Shown here piece by piece: positions 1 to 6,323 of a stretch of DNA of 9,833 bases. Each line of letters begins with the position of its first letter. The first letter of the stretch is position 1. A program made the translations under genes and the position numbers. The notes below the pieces were generated by a model. The model saw only the letters and a program-made list of their open reading frames with translations, was not told the origin of the DNA and made no database searches. The stretch is from an uncultured Oscillospiraceae bacterium (GTDB taxonomy: Bacteria > Bacillota > Clostridia > Oscillospirales > Oscillospiraceae): assembly GCA_934668295.1 (NCBI GenBank), contig CAKUND010000074.1, positions 1 through 9,833 of the forward strand. The letters are read 5' to 3'.

Positions 1-1278
<1,278 letters not shown>

Positions 1279-1343
1279 AAAGCTTTTTCAGGAGAAGAAA
1301 CGGAAAACAACCAAATATTGATGTATGACAGGGAGGAGTATTC

Positions 1344-2066
1344 ATGTTCTTTACGTACTTATGTGAGTTCCTTGGCACAATGATGCTGATCCTGCTCGGC
1401 GACGGCGTCGTTGCAAACGTGACCCTCAACAAGTCCGGCATGAAAGGCGCAGGCTCTATCCAGATCACCATTGCATGGGGCCTTGCGGTCATGGTTCCCG
1501 CGTTCATCTTCGGCGAAGCCTCCGGCGCGAGCTTCAACCCCGCGCTGACCATCGCGCTGGCTGTCGGCGGCATGTTCGACTGGGCGCTGGTCCCCGGCTA
1601 TATCATCGCGCAGATCCTCGGCGGTATCGTCGGCGGCGTTCTGGTCTACATCCTCTTTAAAAATCACTTTGACGCAACAGAGGATCCCGGCACCAAGCTC
1701 GGCGTCTTCTCCACCGGCCCGTCCATCCCCAACACCGGCCGCAACATCGTGCAGGAAGCCATCGCGACCTTCGTTCTGGTCTTTGCCATCTGCGGCATGA
1801 ACCAGGTTCCGGAGCTCAGCGCAGGCGTCGGCAAGCTGCTGGTCTTCGGTATCATCGTGGCCATCGGCATGTCCCTCGGCGGTCTGACCGGCTATGCGCT
1901 GAACCCGGCGCGTGACCTCGGCCCGCGCATCGCACACGCCATTCTCCCCATCAAGGGCAAGGGCTCCAGCAACTTCAAATACGGCCTGATCGTCCCCATC
2001 TTTGGGCCCATCATCGGCGGTATCGTCGCTGTCCTGCTCTATAACGTCATTCCCTGGGCTGCGTAA
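1344..2066 (+). CDS. glpF: Glycerol uptake facilitator (aquaglyceroporin)
   Basis: MIP-family membrane channel that lets glycerol diffuse into the cell, where the adjacent kinase traps it. The protein has 240 residues, normal for GlpF, with six hydrophobic helices and two half-helices. Both pore motifs are present: NPA at 65-67 (SFNPALT) and NPARD at 187-191. The Arg190 and Asp191 after the second NPA, and Trp45, match the glycerol-type selectivity filter. The position equivalent to E. coli Phe200 is Tyr184. The loop after TM3 (about residues 106-135) is polar, as in other glycerol channels. The ATG is set by GGGAGGAG at 1331-1338. It is probably co-transcribed with glpK, since there is no convincing terminator or promoter in the 65-base gap. 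Confidence 0.96.
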   Translation: MFFTYLCEFLGTMMLILLGDGVVANVTLNKSGMKGAGSIQITIAWGLAVMVPAFIFGEASGASFNPALTIALAVGGMFDWALVPGYIIAQILGGIVGGVLVYILFKNHFDATEDPGTKLGVFSTGPSIPNTGRNIVQEAIATFVLVFAICGMNQVPELSAGVGKLLVFGIIVAIGMSLGGLTGYALNPARDLGPRIAHAILPIKGKGSSNFKYGLIVPIFGPIIGGIVAVLLYNVIPWAA

Positions 2067-2110
2067 CATGCTGCCCAAGCATCTGAATATACTCTGCTCT
2101 AAGTGAATGT

Positions 2111-2166
2111 GTCGGGCAGTCCAACCCTCCTACCGGAAGGCTTATTTGGGCTGCCCGACTTTCTTT
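2111..2166 (+). terminator. Hairpin with T-rich tail between glpF and the redox trio
   Basis: The arms are GTCGGGCAGTCCAA (2111-2124) and TTGGGCTGCCCGAC (2146-2159). They pair over 14 bp with a single G-U, across a 21-base loop, and are followed by TTTCTTT (2160-2166). This has the form of an intrinsic terminator. It ends only about 24 bases before the next start codon, so partial readthrough or attenuation that lowers the trio relative to kinase/channel is plausible. No alternative antiterminator pairing was identified by eye. Confidence 0.7.
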
Positions 2167-2189
2167 GGCAGATAAAGGAGGAATCTTTT

Positions 2190-3644
2190 TTGTACGACAT
2201 CATCATCATCGGCGCAGGCGTCACCGGCTGCGCGGTCGCGCGGTACCTGTCCCGCTATGAGGGCAGGATGCTGGTGCTGGAAAAGGCGGAGGACGTGTGC
2301 TGCGGCACCTCCAAGGCCAACAGCGCCATCGTCCACGCCGGATTCGACGCCGCGCACGGAAGCCTGATGGCAAAAATGAATCTCGAAGGCAATCTCATGA
2401 TGCCGCAGCTCGCGAAGGATCTTGATTTTGCGTTCAAAATGAACGGCTCGCTCGTCGTGTGCATGTCCGAGGAGGATCTGCCGAAGCTGCATGCGCTGTA
2501 TGAAAACGGCGTAAAAAACGGCGTGAAGGAGCTGGAGATCGTAGACGCAAAGCGCCTGCACGAGCTTGAGCCCAACGTGTCGAAAAACGCCGTCGCCGCA
2601 CTCTGGGCGCCGACCGGCGGCATTGTCTGCCCGTTCAATCTGACCATTGCGCTGGCAGAGAACGCCTTTGACAACGGCGTGGAGTTCCAGTTCAACACCG
2701 AAGTCACCGGCTTTACGTGGGAGGACGGCTACTGGACGATCCACACCAACCACGGCGATTTCGAATCGCGCTATGTCATCAACGCCGCAGGCGTCTATTC
2801 GGACGTGCTGCACAACATGGTCTCGACCCGCAAGCTGCACATCACGCCGCGGCGCGGCGATTACTGCCTGCTGGACAAGAGCACCGGCGATTTCGTCTCG
2901 CATACCATCTTCCAGCTGCCCGGCAAGCTCGGCAAGGGCGTTCTGGTCAGTCCGACCGTCCACGGCAACACCATCGTCGGCCCGACGGCCATCGACATTG
3001 AAGACCGCGAGGGAACAAACACCACCGCCGCGGGTCTGAACGACCTGATCGAAAAGGCGGGCTCGACCGTCGAACATCTTCCCATCCGGCAGACCATCAC
3101 GAGCTTTGCGGGTCTGCGCGCACATGAGGATCACCACGAATTCGTCATCGGCGAGGCTGAGGGCGCGCAGCAGTTTATCGACTGCGCGGGCATCGAATCG
3201 CCCGGCCTGACCTCCTCCCCTGCCATCGGCCTGCATGTGTCGGAGCTGATGCGCGATCTGATGGGTCTGCGGGAAAAGGAGCACTTTATCGCCACGCGCA
3301 AGGGCGTGCTCGACCCGAAGACGCTCTCCAAAGAGGACTATCAGAAGCTCATCCGTGAAAAGCCCGCCTACGGACAGATCATCTGCCGCTGCGAGCAGGT
3401 CACGGAGGGTGAGATCCTCGACGCCATCCACCGGCCGCTCGGCGCAAGGAGCCTCGACGGCGTCAAGCGCCGCACCCGTGCGGGCATGGGCCGCTGCCAG
3501 GCGGGCTTCTGCAGCCCGCGCGTGATGGAGATCCTGGCGCGCGAGCTGCACGTTGAGCAGAGCGAGATCACCAAATGCGGCGGTGCGTCCCGGCTGATCG
3601 TCGGTACCAATAAGGACAAGCTTGGGGAGGTGCAGGACAAATGA
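2190..3644 (+). CDS. glpA: GlpA-like FAD-dependent glycerol-3-phosphate dehydrogenase with BFD-type [2Fe-2S] domain
   Basis: Probably oxidises sn-glycerol-3-phosphate to dihydroxyacetone phosphate, passing electrons through FAD and an iron-sulfur centre to its partners. The 484-residue protein opens with a Rossmann FAD motif (G8-x-G10-x-x-G13), followed by a DAO-type oxidase fold. It ends in a BFD-like domain with Cys399, Cys401, Cys436 and Cys441 (CxC-x34-CxxxxC). The stretch ICRCEQVTEGEI...KRRTRAGMGRCQAGFC closely resembles the C-terminal part of E. coli GlpA. I chose the TTG start at 2190 because AGGAGG (2176-2181) sits 8 bases upstream and the FAD motif follows at once; an in-frame ATG at 2103 would translate through the preceding hairpin. 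The stop overlaps the next gene by 4 bases, indicating translational coupling. An L-2-hydroxyglutarate oxidase-like activity is possible from the fold alone; the glycerol context favours glycerol-3-phosphate. Confidence 0.88.
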   Translation: MYDIIIIGAGVTGCAVARYLSRYEGRMLVLEKAEDVCCGTSKANSAIVHAGFDAAHGSLMAKMNLEGNLMMPQLAKDLDFAFKMNGSLVVCMSEEDLPKLHALYENGVKNGVKELEIVDAKRLHELEPNVSKNAVAALWAPTGGIVCPFNLTIALAENAFDNGVEFQFNTEVTGFTWEDGYWTIHTNHGDFESRYVINAAGVYSDVLHNMVSTRKLHITPRRGDYCLLDKSTGDFVSHTIFQLPGKLGKGVLVSPTVHGNTIVGPTAIDIEDREGTNTTAAGLNDLIEKAGSTVEHLPIRQTITSFAGLRAHEDHHEFVIGEAEGAQQFIDCAGIESPGLTSSPAIGLHVSELMRDLMGLREKEHFIATRKGVLDPKTLSKEDYQKLIREKPAYGQIICRCEQVTEGEILDAIHRPLGARSLDGVKRRTRAGMGRCQAGFCSPRVMEILARELHVEQSEITKCGGASRLIVGTNKDKLGEVQDK

Positions 3645-4900
3645 AATATGACATCGTCGTCATCGGCGGCGGCCCCGCCGGTCTGTCGGCTGCCATCGCG
3701 GCATATGACGCGGGCTGCCGGAGCATTCTGATCCTCGAGCGCGACGTGCAGCTGGGCGGCATTCTGAACCAGTGCATCCACAACGGCTTCGGCCTGCACA
3801 CCTTCGGCGAGGAGCTGACCGGCCCGGAATACGCCGCGCGGTACATCACGCAGGCGCTCGAGCGCAAAATCGAATATAAGCTCAATACGATGGTGCTGTC
3901 CATCAGCGCCGGCAAGCACATCACTGCGGTCAACCGTGAGGAAGGCCTGATCGAGATCGACGCGCGGGCGATCATCCTGACCATGGGCTGCCGCGAGAGA
4001 AGCCGCGGCGCGCTGAACATCCCCGGCTACCGCCCGGCAGGCATTTACTCCGCCGGCACGGCGCAGCGGCTTGTCAACATGGAGGGCTTCATGCCGGGCC
4101 GCAGAGTCGTCATTCTCGGCAGCGGCGACATTGGCCTCATCATGGCGCGGCGCATGACGCTCGAGGGCGCGAAGGTGCTGGTCGTGGCGGAGCTGCTGCC
4201 CTACTCCGGCGGTCTGAAGCGCAATATCGTCCAGTGCCTGAACGACTTTGACATTCCGCTCAAGCTCAGCCACACCGTTGTGAACATTGAGGGCAAGGAG
4301 CGCGTTTCCGGCATTACGATCGCAGAGGTCGGCCCCGACCGCAAGCCCATCCCCGGCACGGAGATCCACTATGACTGCGATACGCTGCTGCTGTCCTGCG
4401 GTCTGATCCCGGAGAACGAGCTTTCGCGCGGCATGGGCGTGGATATTTCCCCGGTCACAAACGGCCCCGTTGTCGACGAGAGCCTGCAGACGAGCATCCC
4501 CGGCGTTTTCGCCGCCGGCAACGTGCTGCATGTGCACGATCTGGTCGACTACGTCTCCGAAGAAGCTGCGGCGGCAGGCCGCGCCGCCGTGCGCTATCTT
4601 GCGCAGGGCGAAAGCGCGCAGCGCCATGAGATCCCCGTCACATTCGAGGGCGGCATCCGCTACACTGTCCCGGCAAGCATCGACCCGAAGCTGGTCGCGG
4701 ACGATCTGGTGCTCCGGTTCCGCGTGGGCGGCGTGATGAAAAAGCGCGTCGTGAAGCTGCTGCTGGACGACGACGCCGTGCTCACGCGCAAGCGGCCCGT
4801 CATGGCTCCGGGTGAGATGGAGGAGCTGAAGCTCACGAAGGCCATGCTGGACGCGCACCCCGGCCTGACGCGCATTCATATCACAGTGGAGGAGGCATAA
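3641..4900 (+). CDS. NAD(P)/FAD-dependent pyridine nucleotide-disulfide-type oxidoreductase, partner of the GlpA-like protein
   Basis: A 419-residue flavoprotein with two nucleotide-binding motifs: FAD (G9-x-G11-x-x-G14 in IGGGPAGLSAA) and NAD(P) (G160-x-G162-x-x-G165 in ILGSGDIGL). The late FAD motif, PGVFAAGNVLHVHDLVDYV, follows at about 286-305. There is no CxxC redox-active disulfide of the thioredoxin reductase kind. The fold resembles the alpha subunits of sarcosine oxidase and opine/HcnB-type dehydrogenases. A C-terminal extension of about 75 residues follows the second FAD motif. The ATG overlaps the glpA TGA (ATGA) and the next gene starts 2 bases after this stop, so the three are one translationally coupled unit. 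I infer that it moves electrons between the GlpA-like subunit and NAD(P) or another carrier. It is not the classical GlpB sequence, so no symbol is given. Confidence 0.88.
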   Translation: MKYDIVVIGGGPAGLSAAIAAYDAGCRSILILERDVQLGGILNQCIHNGFGLHTFGEELTGPEYAARYITQALERKIEYKLNTMVLSISAGKHITAVNREEGLIEIDARAIILTMGCRERSRGALNIPGYRPAGIYSAGTAQRLVNMEGFMPGRRVVILGSGDIGLIMARRMTLEGAKVLVVAELLPYSGGLKRNIVQCLNDFDIPLKLSHTVVNIEGKERVSGITIAEVGPDRKPIPGTEIHYDCDTLLLSCGLIPENELSRGMGVDISPVTNGPVVDESLQTSIPGVFAAGNVLHVHDLVDYVSEEAAAAGRAAVRYLAQGESAQRHEIPVTFEGGIRYTVPASIDPKLVADDLVLRFRVGGVMKKRVVKLLLDDDAVLTRKRPVMAPGEMEELKLTKAMLDAHPGLTRIHITVEEA

Positions 4901-4902
4901 CG

Positions 4903-5268
4903 ATGGATAAACGAGAACTGACCTGCATCGGCTGCCCGCTCGGCTGTTCGATCACCGTCACGCTGGAAAACGGCGAGATCAAGGACGTCACTGGATACAC
5001 CTGCAAGCGCGGACACGATTACGCGCGGAAGGAAGTCACGAACCCGACGCGCATCGTCACGAGCACCGTCCGTCTGACCGGCAGTACGACCGGCGCGGCC
5101 GTTGTCAGCTGCAAAACGGCGCAGGATATCCCGAAGGGCAAGATCTTTGAGATCGTCGCGGCACTCCGTCAGGTCACGGCGCACGCACCCGTGAAGATCG
5201 GCGACGTGCTGCTGGCAGACGCCGCCGGAACGGGCGTCGATATCGTGGCAACGAAAAATGTACAGTAA
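4903..5268 (+). CDS. DUF1667 small cysteine-motif protein of the glycerol-3-phosphate oxidation cluster
   Basis: A 121-residue soluble protein whose N-terminus carries Cys8, Cys11 and Cys15 (CIGCPLGC) and Cys34 (GYTCKRG), plus a lone Cys70. The C-xx-C-xxx-C...C spacing resembles the [4Fe-4S] site at the N-terminus of molybdopterin oxidoreductases, so an iron-sulfur electron-transfer role is a fair inference. The family (DUF1667, conserved CxxC pairs) is typically encoded right after a GlpA-like and an FAD/NAD oxidoreductase gene in Firmicutes and Thermotogae, as here. Its ribosome site, GGAGGAGG, is inside the end of the preceding gene and the gap is 2 bases. It may functionally replace GlpC, though it lacks GlpC's two full ferredoxin clusters and CCG domains. 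Biochemical role unproven. Confidence 0.88.
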   Translation: MDKRELTCIGCPLGCSITVTLENGEIKDVTGYTCKRGHDYARKEVTNPTRIVTSTVRLTGSTTGAAVVSCKTAQDIPKGKIFEIVAALRQVTAHAPVKIGDVLLADAAGTGVDIVATKNVQ

Positions 5269-5291
5269 TTGGGAATGAAACGCGGGAAATG

Positions 5292-5345
5292 TTCACAAAT
5301 CCTTTCGGATTCGTTCACAGTTCCGACATGATTGGCCGGTATACT
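5292..5345 (+). promoter_or_regulatory. Candidate promoter with direct repeats GTTCACA
   Basis: GTTCACA occurs at 5291-5297 and 5313-5319, spaced exactly 22 bases (two helical turns). Between them lies a small inverted repeat, AATCC-TTTC-GGATT (5298-5311). A -10-like TATACT is at 5340-5345, 20 bases after the second TTCACA, and there is no good -35 at the standard distance. The layout resembles promoters activated by a response regulator of the PhoB/OmpR type binding direct repeats, but the regulator is not identified. It points to the non-coding stretch downstream. Confidence 0.4.
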
Positions 5346-5351
5346 CATACT

Positions 5352-5456
5352 CGTAAGCAAGCCAATCTTTTCTTTCCTCTCTTCTCTTTCTTCTTTCTTT
5401 TCTACACCAACAGGAACGGCCTGCCGCGCATGCGGCAGGCCGTTCCTGTTCTTTGT
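5352..5456 (+). ncRNA. Candidate small RNA with polypyrimidine stretch and strong terminator
   Basis: No protein gene fits between the DUF1667 stop and the convergent XRE gene. A transcript starting just after TATACT (5340-5345) would run about 105 nt. It would contain a pure pyrimidine run of 38 bases (5366-5403) and end in a 17-bp hairpin with a T-rich tail. The run includes CCUCUC and UCUUUCC-type segments that could pair with purine-rich Shine-Dalgarno sequences, as C/U-rich loops of some Firmicute small RNAs do. The start and end are estimates. It could instead be an unusually long 3' untranslated region of the glycerol operon. Confidence 0.35.
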
Positions 5457-5458
5457 TT
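5411..5458 (+). terminator. Strong intrinsic terminator
   Basis: A perfect 17-bp inverted repeat (5411-5427 with 5432-5448) closes a GCAT loop and is followed on the + strand by TTCTTTGTTT (about 5449-5458). On the - strand the hairpin is followed by purine-rich sequence, so it should work mainly for + transcripts: the glycerol operon, the candidate small RNA, or both. It also shields the convergent XRE gene from readthrough. Confidence 0.8.
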
Positions 5459-5491
5459 GGGTTGAGGCTGACCGGGTATCTTTCGTGCGCA

Positions 5492-5806
5492 TCAGCCTTC
5501 GTTCATGGTATCCATCAGGTTCAGAAGCGCGCGCTGCTGCACGGGGGAAAGGCGCGTCCATTTATCGAGCATCCCGCGCTGCTCGGGCGTCAGGGCGAGG
5601 CGTGCCTCGCCGTCGGCAAAGAACTGCGAAAGCGTCAGTCCGAACGCGTCGCAGATCTTTTCCAGCGAGGAAAACGAGGGCGTCATCCCCTTTTGGTACC
5701 AGGACGAAATGGTAGACTGCGGCAGGCCGGAGCGCTCGGCAAGCTGATATTCCGTCCAGCCTCTGGCCTCCCGGTTTTTTCGGATCATCCCCAATATATC
5801 TGTCAC
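5492..5806 (-). CDS. XRE-family helix-turn-helix regulator
   Basis: A small DNA-binding protein, 104 residues from the GTG at 5806. Residues 4-62 form a Cro/C1-type HTH_3 domain, with the turn and recognition helix in YQLAERSGLPQSTISSWYQKG (about 20-40) and the usual SLEKICDAFGLTLSQFF ending (47-63). A helical tail (LTPEQRGMLDKWTRLSPVQQRALLNLM) may dimerise. An upstream GTG at 5815 keeps the frame and gives 107 residues. I prefer 5806 because AGGCGGTGA (5820-5812 on this strand), nearly the full anti-SD complement, lies 8 bases from it but overlaps the 5815 codon. The gene is divergent from the small + gene at 5927 and shares a control region with a perfect palindrome, so autorepression and repression of the neighbour are likely (inference). 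No ligand or protease domain is visible. Confidence 0.9.
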   Translation of the reverse strand: MTDILGMIRKNREARGWTEYQLAERSGLPQSTISSWYQKGMTPSFSSLEKICDAFGLTLSQFFADGEARLALTPEQRGMLDKWTRLSPVQQRALLNLMDTMNEG

Positions 5807-5834
5807 GTTCTTCACCGCCTACGACTTTTCGTTT

Positions 5835-5864
5835 ATTATACTTTAAAAAATCGTTGCATTTTAA
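5835..5864 (-). promoter_or_regulatory. Promoter for the XRE gene
   Basis: On the - strand a perfect TATAAT lies at 5840-5835. A weak -35-like TTAAAA at 5864-5859 is 18 bases upstream. The -10 is 28 bases from the preferred GTG at 5806, leaving room for a short leader with the AGGCGGTGA ribosome site. The -35 match is poor, so the box spacing is uncertain. Confidence 0.5.
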
Positions 5865-5882
5865 TCATAAATGTCGTATTAT
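5854..5882 (+). promoter_or_regulatory. Divergent promoter for the 53-residue gene
   Basis: TTGCAT (5854-5859) and TATTAT (5877-5882) are separated by 17 bases on the + strand. The -10 is inside the left arm and centre of the perfect palindrome at 5867-5898, so a protein bound there would block RNA polymerase. The start codon at 5927 follows after a short leader with AAGGAGG. Confidence 0.45.
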
Positions 5883-5898
5883 TTAATACGACATTTAT
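5867..5898. promoter_or_regulatory. Perfect 15-bp inverted repeat, likely operator for the XRE regulator
   Basis: The arm ATAAATGTCGTATTA (5867-5881) is mirrored exactly by TAATACGACATTTAT (5884-5898) around a 2-base TT centre. A further half-site-like TACGACTTTT lies at 5820-5829, near the XRE start. Position between divergent genes, overlap with the + promoter's -10 and the perfect symmetry all suit a dimeric repressor. There is no T-run after it, so it is not a standard terminator. Which protein binds is inference. Confidence 0.65.
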
Positions 5899-5926
5899 AA
5901 GTCCTTCAAGGAGGCAGCGAACCCGC

Positions 5927-6088
5927 ATGGAGTACGAACCAGAAAGACGCTCTGAAGCCTGGCTGGACGACGAGCGCCGCGTCATCTCCTTTCACGATAT
6001 CCCAAACGCCCGCTATTTTACCGCCCCGGAGCCTGTCTTCTGGCCCGCGATCCTCGAGCTCGCCCTGTCCGGTTACCGGATCCAGTAA
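5927..6088 (+). CDS. 53-residue protein of unknown function
   Basis: I do not recognise the family with certainty. The protein is small and soluble, charged in the N-terminal half (MEYEPERRSEAWLDDERR) and more hydrophobic toward the end (VFWPAILELALSGYRIQ). It has no signal peptide, no cysteines and no membrane segment. A pattern of a short beta-like stretch (RVISFHDI), then an aromatic segment, then a helix suggests a compact alpha/beta fold. The start is supported by AAGGAGG (5908-5914) and by the divergent promoter just upstream. Its likely control by the adjacent XRE protein suggests a role tied to that regulator's signal. The stop lies 5 bases before the palindromic insertion element, and the ending looks natural rather than truncated. 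It could be a chance frame, but the ribosome site and promoter argue for expression. Confidence 0.6.
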   Translation: MEYEPERRSEAWLDDERRVISFHDIPNARYFTAPEPVFWPAILELALSGYRIQ

Positions 6089-6093
6089 AGATT

Positions 6094-6257
6094 TAGGGTG
6101 TATCTGAAAACTCCCAACGCACCCGGACGGCGGGCCTTTTCACGCTGCGCCGCGCCATTTTTCCTTGAAATACGTCAGTATTCCTGCAAAAAAATGTCTT
6201 GCTCAGCGCAAAAATTCCTCGCTGCCGGTCACATTGAGAGTTTTCAGATACACCCTA
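6094..6257. mobile_element. 164-bp palindromic MITE-like element with 20-bp perfect terminal inverted repeats
   Basis: TAGGGTGTATCTGAAAACTC (6094-6113) is repeated in exact inverted form at 6238-6257. The interior is an imperfect palindrome about the same centre: AATAC-GTCA-GTATT (6169-6182) sits exactly at the midpoint, and CGCTG/CAGCG and CCGG segments pair at matching distances. The outermost TA on each side may be a 2-bp target duplication, with the element proper starting GGGTG. No transposase is encoded. TA-targeting families such as IS630 or the IS427 group of IS5 could mobilise it, but I cannot name the parent. As RNA it would form a long hairpin and could separate transcription of the flanking genes. 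Confidence 0.75.
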
Positions 6258-6286
6258 GGAAAATTTAAGAGATTTCAGGGAAAAGC

Positions 6287-6297
6287 TGTGGTATACT
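6287..6297 (+). promoter_or_regulatory. Extended -10 promoter for the lipoprotein gene
   Basis: TATACT at 6292-6297 is preceded by TGTGG. There is no good -35 at 16-18 bases upstream (GAGATT-like sequence only). The box is 27 bases before the ATG at 6324 and 35 bases after the palindromic element, so the insertion may have replaced the original upstream region. Confidence 0.4.
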
Positions 6298-6323
6298 GGA
6301 AGAAAAATAAGGAGGAACACATC

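Noticed and set aside
1359..2078. Long open frame antisense to glpF (239 codons); a similar 469-codon frame lies antisense to glpA
   Set aside because: Low-complexity, Asp/Ala/Arg-rich shadows of GC-rich coding sequence; the + frames encode recognisable proteins.
2103..2189. Upstream ATG extending the GlpA-like protein by 29 residues
   Set aside because: It reads through the terminator hairpin and lacks a ribosome site; TTG at 2190 has AGGAGG at 8 bases and begins right at the FAD fold.
5453..5926. Extended 211-codon + frame ending in the 53-residue gene
   Set aside because: Its upstream part is antisense to the XRE gene and runs across the AT-rich promoter region; the ATG at 5927 has its own ribosome site.
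6165..6323. Upstream ATG extending the lipoprotein by 53 residues
   Set aside because: It would start inside the palindromic element and bury the signal peptide; the ATG at 6324 has AGGAGG and a proper lipobox.
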